Notes under the pieces: model-generated
Databases searched by the model: none
Seen by the model: only the letters and a program-made list of their open reading frames with translations
Told to the model about the DNA's origin: nothing
Origin: Salinimicrobium sp050750585
Lineage (GTDB): Bacteria; Bacteroidota; Bacteroidia; Flavobacteriales; Flavobacteriaceae
NCBI RefSeq assembly: GCF_050750585.1
Contig: NZ_JBOJLM010000007.1
Coordinates: forward strand, 124,001-188,000
Direction: 5' to 3'
Length of the DNA: 64,000 bases
In this document: one piece after another, positions 52,884 through 61,149 of the stretch
How positions within the stretch are numbered: the first letter of the stretch is position 1
Layout of the letters: each line of letters starts with the position of its first letter
Made by a program: the position numbers and the translations under genes

Positions 52884-53836
52884 TCAGGTTGGTGATTGTC
52901 GAAGCGGTAGTTTTGTTCGTCTTCGCCTTTTAAAATTTGTAGATAACTTTTATAACGGGACCATGGGATCTCTCCGGCTTCCAAGGCATCTTTTACGGCA
53001 CATTTTGGTTCCTCAAGGTGGAGGCAGTTGTAAAATTTACATTCTGGCTTAAGGGCTAAGAACTCCGGAAAATAATCTCCCAACTCCTCTTTTTCGATGT
53101 CTACCACGCCAAAGCCTTTTATCCCGGGAGTATCAATGATACGAGCCCCGAAATCGAGATCGAACATTTCAGCAAAGGTGGTGGTATGTTGCCCCTGCCG
53201 GTGCTGTTCAGAAATTTGGGTAGTTTTTAGATCGAGCTTTGGTTCAATGACATTGATCAAAGTAGATTTCCCAGTGCCGCTGTGGCCCGAGATCATACTT
53301 GTTTTACCCTTCATGAGCTCTTTTACCTGCTCTACATTTTTTCCCGTTTTGGCCGAAATTCCTATACACTCATAGCCAATTTGCCTATACATGGCCGCCA
53401 GGTATTTCACCTCATCAAGTTCTTCGGGTTTATAAGTATCAATCTTGTTGAACAACAAAATTGCTTTGATGTGATAAGCTTCTGCAGTGACCAGAAAGCG
53501 ATCTATAAAAGTGGTGAAAGTGGGCGGATTGTTTAGTGTGACCAGCAGGAAAGCCTGATCAATATTAGAGGCGATTATATGGGTCTGCTTGGAAAGGTTG
53601 ACAGATTTACGAATAATGTAATTCTCCCTCTCCTCAATCCCGGTAATCACACCGTTCTGCTCTTCTTCAGATTTTTCTTCCAGTTTGAATTCCACCCGGT
53701 CTCCCACCGCAACAGGATTAGTACTCTTGATACCTTTGATCCTGAATTTTCCTTTGATACGACATTGAAAAAACCGGCCGTCATCGGCTTTCACCTGGTA
53801 CCAGCTTCCGGTAGATTTGTAAACAGTTCCTTTCAT
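52880..53836 (-). CDS. rsgA: Ribosome small subunit-dependent GTPase A
   Basis: A circularly permuted GTPase for late 30S assembly, 318 residues. OB fold (1-70), then G4 LFNKIDTY before G1 GHSGTGKSTLI, and G3 DTPGIKGF. The zinc site is C266, C271, H273, C279. First gene of a compact run rsgA-dtd-mazG-like-membrane protein-aroA. Confidence 0.96.
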   Translation of the reverse strand: MKGTVYKSTGSWYQVKADDGRFFQCRIKGKFRIKGIKSTNPVAVGDRVEFKLEEKSEEEQNGVITGIEERENYIIRKSVNLSKQTHIIASNIDQAFLLVTLNNPPTFTTFIDRFLVTAEAYHIKAILLFNKIDTYKPEELDEVKYLAAMYRQIGYECIGISAKTGKNVEQVKELMKGKTSMISGHSGTGKSTLINVIEPKLDLKTTQISEQHRQGQHTTTFAEMFDLDFGARIIDTPGIKGFGVVDIEKEELGDYFPEFLALKPECKFYNCLHLEEPKCAVKDALEAGEIPWSRYKSYLQILKGEDEQNYRFDNHQPE

Positions 53837-53860
53837 TTAGTGCTTTTCAAAAATGACTCC

Positions 53861-53911
53861 TCCAAAAATTTTCTTCTGAATAACTATCCAAAAATGGCAT
53901 TTTTGGAGGAG
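53861..53911. repeat. Palindrome copy TCCAAAAATG-G-CATTTTTGGA
   Basis: The dispersed palindrome at 53886-53906 is extended by CTCCTCC copies, so the block at 53861-53873 can also pair with 53898-53910. TTTTTTGCCACAACAAATTA follows (from 53913), resembling the cores of the repeat array after engB. This 159-bp gap separates the aromatic operon from rsgA. Confidence 0.6.
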
Positions 53912-53995
53912 ATTTTTTGCCACAACAAATTAACAAGAAAAAATTAGATTAGAATTTTAAACCAGGAACTAAGTAATAATTTAGCCCGGCAAAAT

Positions 53996-55078
53996 CTATT
54001 GTTTCATGATCTTTTCCTGGTGATTAATAGATTCCTGATGCACTGCTTTAAACAAACGCAACACGAATTCTTCACTTAGACCGTGCTGTTCGCCTTCAAG
54101 AACCATTTTTCCAAGGATCTCATTCCACCTTTTGGTTTGAAGGACAGAAACGTTCTGAGATTTTTTCACCCTTCCAATTTCGTCAGAAACTCTCATCCTT
54201 TTGGAAAGCAACTCTATCAATTGATTATCGGCCACATCAATTTGCGCCCTCAGGTTATTTAATTTATTCTGAAAATCTTCACTTTCAGAAACTTCTTTCC
54301 GAATTTTAAGATCTTTCATGATTTGCACCAAAGTGGCAGGTGTTATTTGCTGCTTGGCGTCACTCCATGCGTTATCGGGATCAAAATGTGTTTCCACCAT
54401 TAATCCGTCATAATTTAAGTCCAGTGCAGTTTGAGAAAGATCGAAAATAATGTCTCTTCTCCCCGCAATATGCGATGGATCCAGGATTAGCGGCAAATCT
54501 GGAAATTTATTCTGAAGCTCAATAGCTATTTGCCACTCAGGATTGTTCCTGTATTTTGTCTTTTCATAGGCCGAAAATCCGCGGTGAATCACGCCCAGGT
54601 TTTTAATGTCACAGGAATAGAACCTTTCAACCGCTCCCAGCCACAGAGATAAATCGGGGTTTACCGGGTTTTTCACCAGCACCACCTTATCTGTTCCCTT
54701 GAGCGCATCGGCAATATCCTGAACAATAAAAGGGGATACTGTAGTCCTGGCACCAATCCACAGAATATCGATGTCATGCTCCAGGGCAAGATCTACGTGG
54801 TGCGGACTCGCAACTTCGGTAGTGGTAAGCATGCCCGTTTCCTGCTTTGCTTTTTGCAGCCATTTGAGCCCAAGAGCTCCAACGCCTTCAAAATTCCCGG
54901 GACGGGTTCTTGGTTTCCAAATTCCCGCTCTTAATACGGTAGCATCTGTGTCTTTTAGCTGGTGCGCAATTTTAAGCACCTGTTCTTCGGTTTCGGCACT
55001 GCATGGTCCGGCGATTACGAGAGGATGGTCCAATCCAAAGTTGTCCAACCAGGTTCTGAGTTCTTTCTTGTTTTCCAT
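53996..55078 (-). CDS. Bifunctional DAHP synthase / chorismate mutase
   Basis: 360 residues. The N-terminal DAHP synthase of the KDO8P-synthase-like type (about 1-255) has LVIAGPCSAETEEQVLKIA, RAGIWKPRTRPGNFEGVG, VKNPVNPDLSLWLGAVERF and LILDPSHIAGRRDIIF. The C-terminal AroQ-type chorismate mutase (about 268-355) has LNNLRAQIDVADNQLIELLS. It joins the first shikimate step to the branch step, and a fused mutase often makes the synthase sensitive to prephenate. Last gene of the attenuator-led aromatic operon. Confidence 0.94.
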   Translation of the reverse strand: MENKKELRTWLDNFGLDHPLVIAGPCSAETEEQVLKIAHQLKDTDATVLRAGIWKPRTRPGNFEGVGALGLKWLQKAKQETGMLTTTEVASPHHVDLALEHDIDILWIGARTTVSPFIVQDIADALKGTDKVVLVKNPVNPDLSLWLGAVERFYSCDIKNLGVIHRGFSAYEKTKYRNNPEWQIAIELQNKFPDLPLILDPSHIAGRRDIIFDLSQTALDLNYDGLMVETHFDPDNAWSDAKQQITPATLVQIMKDLKIRKEVSESEDFQNKLNNLRAQIDVADNQLIELLSKRMRVSDEIGRVKKSQNVSVLQTKRWNEILGKMVLEGEQHGLSEEFVLRLFKAVHQESINHQEKIMKQ

Positions 55079-55085
55079 TGTATGA

Positions 55086-55934
55086 TTAGTTTATTCCGTT
55101 CAAAATTGTTTTTATGTGGTTTGTTCTTTCCATGTCCAGAAAAACCTCCTGAAAATCGTCATTTTCAAGCAGTTCTTTGAATTTCGAAAGATTGCTGATA
55201 TATTCTTCTAGGGTCTCCAGGATGTTCTCCTTATTTTGCTGAAAAATTGGCGTCCACATCGCAGGAGAACTTTTTGCCAGACGCACCGTGGAGGCAAATC
55301 CACTGCCTGCCAGGTCAAAAATGTCTTTTTCGTTCTGCTCTTTCTGAAGCACTGTTTTCCCCAGCATGAAGGAGCTTATGTGAGAGAGATGAGAAACATA
55401 GGCGATATGCCGGTCATGGGATTTTGGATCCATGTACCTGATGCGCATTTCCAGCTTCTGAAATATCTCCAGCGCCCTTTCCTGAAGTTTAAAAGCTGTT
55501 TTTTCGACCTCACAAATGATGTTAGTCTTATTGAGGAAAAGATTATCTATAGCGGCTTCGGGACCCGAAAATTCTGTTCCGGCAATGGGATGGGCTGCAA
55601 GAAAATTCCGCCGGTTAGGGTGAGAAGCTATAGCCTCACACAAACCTGATTTTGTGGAACCCGCATCAAAAACCAGCGTATTTGGCCCCACTTTATCCAA
55701 AACTTCAACAGCTACTTTCCTGGCCACATCAACCGGCACAGCAATGATCACAACATCTACTTCCTGCACTACTTCCAGCCCGGCCGGGCGATCAATGAGC
55801 TTAAGCTGTTTTGCCTTTAGCAGGTGCTCCTCTTTGGAGTCACTTCCCGAGATCTCCAAATCTGGAAAAGCTTTCCTTAATCCCAGCGCAAATGAGCCAC
55901 CAATTAAACCTAAACCTATAATATGGATCTTCAT
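55086..55934 (-). CDS. tyrA: Prephenate dehydrogenase
   Basis: 282 residues. NAD-binding start IHIIGLGLIGGSFALGLRKA, then HPIAGTEFSGPEAA with the conserved His, and HIAYVSHLSHISSFML. It converts prephenate to 4-hydroxyphenylpyruvate for tyrosine. No ACT domain. It overlaps the aminotransferase by 4 bp and is 7 bp before the DAHP synthase gene. Confidence 0.95.
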   Translation of the reverse strand: MKIHIIGLGLIGGSFALGLRKAFPDLEISGSDSKEEHLLKAKQLKLIDRPAGLEVVQEVDVVIIAVPVDVARKVAVEVLDKVGPNTLVFDAGSTKSGLCEAIASHPNRRNFLAAHPIAGTEFSGPEAAIDNLFLNKTNIICEVEKTAFKLQERALEIFQKLEMRIRYMDPKSHDRHIAYVSHLSHISSFMLGKTVLQKEQNEKDIFDLAGSGFASTVRLAKSSPAMWTPIFQQNKENILETLEEYISNLSKFKELLENDDFQEVFLDMERTNHIKTILNGIN

Positions 55935-57079
55935 GCCGTTAATCTTTTACAGGCCTTAATGATATTTTCTTCTGAAGCACATAAAGAAAACCGGATATAT
56001 CCTTCTCCCTGACTCCCAAAAATGAATCCGGGGGCGGCAAAAATGTGATACTGTTTTAGCAGATGTTCTACAAACTCTTCCGAAGTACTGCCTTTAGGCA
56101 CACGGCACCACAAAAACATCCCGGTCTGGTCTTCAGAAAAACTGCATTGCAGGGCTGTAGCGAGCTTCAGGATTTCTTCTTTCCGCCGCATGTAGACCTT
56201 GTTCTGCTCTCTAAACCATTCCTGCGGAAGTCTTAAAGCCATTGCTGCCCCAGCCTGCAGCGGAAAGAACATTCCACTGTCCATATTGGTCTTTACTTTA
56301 AGCACGGAATTTATATTCTTTTCACTGCCGCAAAGCATACCAATTCTCCAGCCAGACATATTAAAGCTTTTACTAAGGGAATTGAGTTCCATTATTCCTT
56401 TCAAATCACTGGAGTATTTCAGGATACTCTCCGGCTCCTCGTTGAGGATAAAGCTGTATGGATTATCATTTACAATCAGGATGCTGTGCTTTTTTCCGAA
56501 GGCAATTAACTTCTCAAAAAGGTCCTTTTTTGCAATCGCCCCAGTTGGCATGTTGGGGTAATTCACCCACATGAGCTTTACTTTACTCAGGTCTCTTTTT
56601 TCAAGCTGGGCAAAATTGGGCAACCATCCAGTTTCTTCACTTAGGTCGTACAAAACAGTACTCGCTCCTACCAGCCTGCTCACGGCAGCATAAGTTGGAT
56701 AGCCGGGATTTGGCACCAGCACCTCATCTCCTTCATTTAAAAATGCCATGGAAATATGGGTGATGCCTTCCTTACTTCCCATTAAAGGCAGGATCTCAGT
56801 TTCAGTATTTAGATTTACCCCATAAAAATTCTGATAGAATTCTCCTATAGCTTTTCTGAAGTCGTTTGTCCCACGATACGGCTGATATTGATGTGCAACG
56901 GGGTTGAGAAGGGCCTGGTGCAATGCCGTCATCACCTGTGGCGGTGGCGGCAGGTCCGGGCTTCCCACTCCTAGATTAATAATAGGTTGTCCCGAATCCT
57001 GGAGCATCCTAATCTCCTTCAGTTTGGTTGAAAAGTAGTATTCTTCAACATGGTCTAATCTACTGGCCTGTGCGATCAT
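55931..57079 (-). CDS. PLP-dependent aminotransferase (class I/II)
   Basis: 382 residues of aspartate-aminotransferase fold I: INLGVGSPDLPPPPQV, the PLP-Lys region LNSLSKSFNMSGWRIGMLCG and ASPGFIFG-like C-terminal APGFIFGSQGEGYIRFSLCA. Within this operon it most likely transaminates phenylpyruvate and hydroxyphenylpyruvate (or prephenate) in the last step of Phe/Tyr synthesis. Specificity is inferred from context. Confidence 0.9.
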   Translation of the reverse strand: MIAQASRLDHVEEYYFSTKLKEIRMLQDSGQPIINLGVGSPDLPPPPQVMTALHQALLNPVAHQYQPYRGTNDFRKAIGEFYQNFYGVNLNTETEILPLMGSKEGITHISMAFLNEGDEVLVPNPGYPTYAAVSRLVGASTVLYDLSEETGWLPNFAQLEKRDLSKVKLMWVNYPNMPTGAIAKKDLFEKLIAFGKKHSILIVNDNPYSFILNEEPESILKYSSDLKGIMELNSLSKSFNMSGWRIGMLCGSEKNINSVLKVKTNMDSGMFFPLQAGAAMALRLPQEWFREQNKVYMRRKEEILKLATALQCSFSEDQTGMFLWCRVPKGSTSEEFVEHLLKQYHIFAAPGFIFGSQGEGYIRFSLCASEENIIKACKRLTA

Positions 57080-57903
57080 AATAAGCCGTTTTTATATATT
57101 CCTAAAACTTTTAATTCTTCAGTTAATTCTGAAAGTATGCTCAGCACTTTTTTCAATTCTTCCTCATCCTGAAACAGTACATCAATAAAAAAAGCATATT
57201 TCCAAGGGACGTCTATCACCGGCACACTCTGGATTTTGGTCATATCAAGATCAAAATCCCGTAGGATGTTGAGTACACTTACCAGGCTGCCCCTTTTATT
57301 CTCAAGAACAAATTTCAGGGACGCCTTGTTTGCACCGGTCACTACAGGGGCTGCATTCTTTGAGGAAAGTACAAGAAAACGGGTGGAGTTACTCTTCATA
57401 GTCTGGATTCCTTCTCCAAGAATCTCCAGGTCAAAAAGCTCTGCCGCCGCCTTGCTGGCAACAGCCGCAACTCCTTTGAGATTTTGTTCCCTAATTCTTT
57501 TTGCTACATCTGCAGTATCTGTATCTTCAATGAGTTCCATATGGGGATGATCTTTGAAGAAGGTTTGGCATTGCAGTAAAGCCATTGGGTGAGAACAGAC
57601 TTTTTTAATATCTGAAATCTTTTGACCCGGCAGGACCATGAGGTTCATGAAGATTGGAATGTAATGCTCGCCTTTTATCTGAAGATTATTATCATCGATA
57701 AGAGCGTAATTGGGGAGAATGGTTCCGGCCGTAGAATTTTCAATGGCCATGACAGCACTTATTGACCGATTGGTCAACAAACTGTCAACCACTTCTCTAA
57801 ACGACTGGCACTCGTCTACCGGCACTTCCTTTCCAAAATATTCCCTGGCGACCTGGTGATGAAAAGATCCTTTTATTCCCTGTATGGCTATTTTTTCCTG
57901 CAT
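57076..57903 (-). CDS. pheA: Prephenate dehydratase
   Basis: 275 residues. The catalytic domain (1-180) has IQGIKGSFHHQVAREYFGK, MAIENSTAGTILPNYALI, HPMALLQCQTFF and the conserved Thr-Arg-Phe (NSTRFLVL). A C-terminal ACT domain (about 193-275, LKFVLENKRGSLVSVLNILR) should give feedback inhibition by phenylalanine. There is no chorismate mutase domain; that activity is fused to the DAHP synthase downstream. First gene of the operon, directly after an attenuator. Confidence 0.95.
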   Translation of the reverse strand: MQEKIAIQGIKGSFHHQVAREYFGKEVPVDECQSFREVVDSLLTNRSISAVMAIENSTAGTILPNYALIDDNNLQIKGEHYIPIFMNLMVLPGQKISDIKKVCSHPMALLQCQTFFKDHPHMELIEDTDTADVAKRIREQNLKGVAAVASKAAAELFDLEILGEGIQTMKSNSTRFLVLSSKNAAPVVTGANKASLKFVLENKRGSLVSVLNILRDFDLDMTKIQSVPVIDVPWKYAFFIDVLFQDEEELKKVLSILSELTEELKVLGIYKNGLL

Positions 57904-57916
57904 ATATTTTTACGGC

Positions 57917-57948
57917 AAAAAAAAATCCCGATGCTTACATCGGGATTT
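57917..57948 (-). terminator. Attenuator (intrinsic terminator) before pheA
   Basis: On the minus strand AAATCCCGATG (57938-57948) pairs perfectly with CATCGGGATTT (57923-57933) around a TAAG loop, and nine T residues follow (57917-57925). It ends 14 bp before the pheA start codon, so it must stop transcription before the operon unless prevented. Its 5' arm can instead pair with ATCGGGA in the leader peptide frame (57979-57985). Confidence 0.92.
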
Positions 57949-57967
57949 CAGTTATAATATTGGTTAA

Positions 57968-58045
57968 TTATACGGCACTCCCGATCTTATCTCTGAAATA
58001 GAAATAAAAGTAATACCAGGCGTTCCAGATAAATAAATTGTTCAT
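57968..58045 (-). CDS. Aromatic leader peptide of the phe/tyr operon
   Basis: A 25-residue peptide from ATG 58043-58045 to TAA 57968-57970, beginning MNNLFIWNAW and continuing YYFYFYFRDKIGSAV. Ten of 25 residues are aromatic, with an unbroken run of eight at residues 10-17. A purine-rich AAAGAGAAAA precedes the ATG. Codons 21-23 contain ATCGGGA, which can pair with the 5' arm of the terminator that follows. A ribosome stalled on the aromatic codons would leave that segment free and prevent termination. The stop codon lies 20 nt before the terminator stem. This is a classic attenuation control peptide. Confidence 0.9.
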   Translation of the reverse strand: MNNLFIWNAWYYFYFYFRDKIGSAV

Positions 58046-58187
58046 TTTTCTCTTTATGAAAAGCTAATGTAGCATATATTTTCAAAAAAGAATGGTTTTT
58101 TCTGAAAAAATCACGAGAACGATTTCGTTAATTTTAACAACATTTGAATTCTTCTTATAAATTTTCTGCCTTATAAAAAAGATGATT

Positions 58188-58195
58188 TACTTTTG
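58188..58195 (+). promoter_or_regulatory. -7 promoter element of gldA
   Basis: TACTTTTG matches TAnnTTTG, 13 bp before the gldA ATG, which implies a very short leader. The 305-bp pheA-gldA gap is otherwise taken up by the leader peptide and attenuator; a TACATTAG about 20 bp before the leader ATG on the minus strand is a possible promoter for the operon. Confidence 0.45.
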
Positions 58196-58208
58196 AAAAA
58201 AAGCTGTT

Positions 58209-59108
58209 ATGTCAATACTGGTAAACAAGGTCTCTAAATATTACGGAGAACAAAAAGCACTTGATGAAGTTTCCTTTTCCATCCAAAAAGGGGAAATTGT
58301 GGGCTTCTTAGGGCCAAACGGTGCAGGAAAGTCTACACTCATGAAGATCCTTACCGGTTATTTACAGCCATCATCGGGCGAAGCTACCGTAAATGGATAT
58401 CTGCTTGCTCAAGACATGCTGCAGGCCCAGAGAAGCACGGGATACTTACCCGAGCACAATTCCCTTTATACGGAAATGTACGTGCGTGAATATCTCGAAT
58501 TTAACGCCCTCATATATAAGGCACCAAAAAGCCGTATTGAAGAGGTGATTATTCAGACCGGACTTTTACCTGAAGCCAACAAAAAGATCGAGCAGCTTTC
58601 AAAAGGTTACCGGCAGCGGGTGGGTCTTGCAAATGCACTTTTGCACGACCCTGAAGTTTTGATCCTTGACGAACCCACCACAGGACTCGACCCGAATCAG
58701 TTAGTAGAGATCCGCGAGCTGATCAAAAAGACCGGAAAGGAAAAAACCATCTTTCTCTCCACCCACATCATGCGTGAAGTAGAAGCCCTTTGTGAGCGCG
58801 TGATCATTATTAACCACGGAAAAATTGTAGCCGATAAAAGATTGGAGGAGCTGCGCGATGAGCAGGTACAGATCATTGAAGTGGAGTTCGATTACCGCAT
58901 TGAAGAAGTCGCCCTACAGCGCCTGCCACACCTCATGGACCTCAGGAACACCGGCGGATTCGTATATGAACTTTACTTCGATACCGAAAAAGACATGCGT
59001 CCCACCGTTTTCGATTTTGCCCATGATAACGGATTGAAAACCCTGCAGCTCAACCGGAAGAACAAGAACCTGGAGCATTTGTTTTCTGAGTTGACGCTGA
59101 AGAAGTAG
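58209..59108 (+). CDS. gldA: Gliding motility ABC transporter ATP-binding protein GldA
   Basis: 299 residues. Walker A GPNGAGKST (35-43), signature LSKGYRQRVGLA (130-141), Walker B LILDEP (151-156), then a C-terminal extension that fits GldA. In F. johnsoniae GldA works with the membrane proteins GldF and GldG, which are not in this window, so they must be encoded elsewhere. With gldB and gldC it indicates gliding ability. Confidence 0.93.
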   Translation: MSILVNKVSKYYGEQKALDEVSFSIQKGEIVGFLGPNGAGKSTLMKILTGYLQPSSGEATVNGYLLAQDMLQAQRSTGYLPEHNSLYTEMYVREYLEFNALIYKAPKSRIEEVIIQTGLLPEANKKIEQLSKGYRQRVGLANALLHDPEVLILDEPTTGLDPNQLVEIRELIKKTGKEKTIFLSTHIMREVEALCERVIIINHGKIVADKRLEELRDEQVQIIEVEFDYRIEEVALQRLPHLMDLRNTGGFVYELYFDTEKDMRPTVFDFAHDNGLKTLQLNRKNKNLEHLFSELTLKK

Positions 59109-59122
59109 TTTTTTTGATACCT

Positions 59123-59161
59123 GACCTGCAAGGTTTTCAAAACCTTGTAGGTCTTTTTTTT
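59123..59161 (+). terminator. Intrinsic terminator of gldA
   Basis: GACCTGCAAGGTTTT pairs with AAAACCTTGTAGGTC (59123-59152, one G-T pair) and is followed by nine T residues. It begins 14 bp after the gldA stop. Confidence 0.92.
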
Positions 59162-59169
59162 GCGATATA

Positions 59170-59259
59170 AACCTACAAGGTTCAAAAAAGACCTTGCAGG
59201 TTTGATTCGAGTTCAGTACGACAACTAAACCTAACAGGTTTGTAAAACCTCGTATGTTT
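59170..59259. repeat. Two further AACCTnnnAGGTT inverted repeats
   Basis: AACCTACAAGGT/ACCTTGCAGGTT (59170-59202) is an inverted copy of the gldA terminator stem, and a degenerate AAACCTAACAGGTTTG with AAACCTCGTATGTTT follows (59227-59259). They belong to the same hairpin family as the queA terminator. Confidence 0.65.
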
Positions 59260-59275
59260 GTTACCACCTCAAATA

Positions 59276-60046
59276 TTATTTAAATATCAACTTCCCGGTA
59301 TAAAAACTTTCTACCTCCACCACCGGCGGACGGTTTACAGAAATTACATCGCCGGTACTTCTTATTTCTCCTTTCAACACCTGCTGCGGATTCACAAATA
59401 ATTTATTCGTTCCTCTATGCTGAATCTCCACTGTGCCAGCACTTAATCCCTGTGCCTCTACCCTGCCATCGCCGTTGGCGATGTACAGATTCAAATTTTC
59501 TGTTTCCCCCCGAAGGAAAAAGTTGGAGAAATCATCACCCGTTACCCGTACATAATCTGACACCAGGTGCAGGTCGAAATCTCCCACCGTGTACACCCCC
59601 TTTGCCCGCTCCTGGTTAAGGCTGCGGAGCCAGATGTTTGGAAAATTTAGTTCTCCTACACTTTTGATCACCCGGTTTCCGGAATTTTGCAGCCAGGTAA
59701 GATTTGGAACGGTAACATGGATAGAGGTGAGATTGTAATCCCTCACAAAATTGCAGCCGTTGTCATTCCGCAGGATGAGTCTGCCGTCAACCACTTCAGC
59801 TGAAATTTCTTTCATCAGGTTTTCACCGGTTTTGACGAGGACTATATGCTCTGCGCCCTGCTCAATAAAGAGATCAATTCCTTCAAACACAATAAGCTCC
59901 TCGAAAGGCTCAACCTGAAATTCTTTTGTGATCATGTTTCCGGCGATCTGGAAACAATCGGGAGCATCTTCGGTGTCACAAGCCACAAAAAACATCAGGC
60001 TCAAAAATGGTAAAATCAGGAGATATTTTTTCAGCAGTAATTTCAT
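59276..60046 (-). CDS. Head-GIN-domain lipoprotein (DUF2807)
   Basis: 256 residues. Lipoprotein signal peptide (LILPFLSLMFFVAC, Cys 23), then a right-handed beta-helix-like GIN domain with repeating strands (FEELIVFEGIDLFIEQGAEH, LRSLNQERAKGVYTVGDFDL, NLYIANGDGRVEAQGLSAGT). Function of the family is unknown; an envelope role is likely. It overlaps the end of the upstream acyloxyacyl-hydrolase-like gene by 4 bp. Confidence 0.85.
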   Translation of the reverse strand: MKLLLKKYLLILPFLSLMFFVACDTEDAPDCFQIAGNMITKEFQVEPFEELIVFEGIDLFIEQGAEHIVLVKTGENLMKEISAEVVDGRLILRNDNGCNFVRDYNLTSIHVTVPNLTWLQNSGNRVIKSVGELNFPNIWLRSLNQERAKGVYTVGDFDLHLVSDYVRVTGDDFSNFFLRGETENLNLYIANGDGRVEAQGLSAGTVEIQHRGTNKLFVNPQQVLKGEIRSTGDVISVNRPPVVEVESFYTGKLIFK

Positions 60047-61131
60047 AGCCTGTATCCTATTGAGAATTCAACTGCTTCGGCATTTGCCCCGTGAGAGCGG
60101 ACTGTTACAGAACCAAAGAGGTCATTCCAGATCTCTCTTTGCAGGCCTATCCTGTTATAAACCCGGTCCACATAATTATCGTAAGGATAGTACACATAAT
60201 AACCCAGGTGAGTAATGAGGGAAAGTTTTCTAAAAGTGAGCTGGTGCCCTGCAAAAATCCCCACCCTCTTTGCATCTTCCTCACCCGTAGTGCCAACCAG
60301 GGGAAAAGCCACGGAATAATAATAAATATATTCCTCCATGGCCCGGGAAAGGAATAGTTCTGCTCCCGCCTGCAAAGTACTTTTGTGATTCAATGCCTTA
60401 TCTGCATAAGCTGAAAGGGTTAAAAAAGGATATGATTCTGAACCAATCACTCCGGTGGTATTTACTCCGCTGCGCATAACAAAGTTGTACCGAAAGGGTG
60501 CCGAAAATGGCATTTTTGGATCCTTAGGAATAAACTCTCTTTGAGCCTCATGGTTGAAGTCGTAATTCAATCCTGCACTTAGAGCCAGCGTATTGGTTGA
60601 ACTGTTTGGCGATTTGAAATCGGCATTGGAATAATGGATGAGCGAGAGGCCGGCTTGAAAACCCAGGCCGCCAATCAGATTTTCAAACTGCAGGTTACCT
60701 GTGAAGATCGTGGAGCTAAGGAGTCGGGAGCCGTAGGCATTATTCCGGTAGTTATTGTCGGGGTGATATGGGTTTGTAGTAACGGCAAGTCCCTGCCCCA
60801 CCTTCAGCAAAAGGTGGCGATTTAAAAAGTAGAATCCTAAATGCGCATAGGCTCCAAAATTCTCTCCTAAATGCTCATTTTTGAGATCCTGGTAGGAGAG
60901 GGAAAAACCGACATTAGGGTAGTTATAGCGACTTTCCCAGGCCTCTTCTCCATAGGTTTTACGGTTAAAATGCAGGAGCACCCCATAAGGATGCCCGGTG
61001 ATCAAATGAGAAATATTGGGATTGTGCTCCCAGATGCTTCCGTAGAAATAATTTGCCTCTACCGAATAATGCTTCTCCTGTGAAAAAGCATTCGCAGCAA
61101 ACAGGAAAACGAGAAGCAATAATTTTCGCAT
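60043..61131 (-). CDS. Acyloxyacyl hydrolase/PagL-like outer-membrane protein
   Basis: 362 residues. Signal peptide (LLLVFLFAANAFSQ), then a predicted barrel: YSVEANYFYGSIWEHNPNIS, GFSLSYQDLKNEHLGENFGA, GLGFQAGLSLIHYSNADFKS, ending in FSIGYRL. The HYSNA block matches the His-Ser pair of PagL-type lipid A deacylases (H-x-S-N-A). It could remodel lipid A, but activity is inferred. A palindrome variant (60502-60519) lies inside the gene. Confidence 0.78.
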   Translation of the reverse strand: MRKLLLLVFLFAANAFSQEKHYSVEANYFYGSIWEHNPNISHLITGHPYGVLLHFNRKTYGEEAWESRYNYPNVGFSLSYQDLKNEHLGENFGAYAHLGFYFLNRHLLLKVGQGLAVTTNPYHPDNNYRNNAYGSRLLSSTIFTGNLQFENLIGGLGFQAGLSLIHYSNADFKSPNSSTNTLALSAGLNYDFNHEAQREFIPKDPKMPFSAPFRYNFVMRSGVNTTGVIGSESYPFLTLSAYADKALNHKSTLQAGAELFLSRAMEEYIYYYSVAFPLVGTTGEEDAKRVGIFAGHQLTFRKLSLITHLGYYVYYPYDNYVDRVYNRIGLQREIWNDLFGSVTVRSHGANAEAVEFSIGYRL

Positions 61132-61149
61132 GAGCGGCCGGTGCGACTA

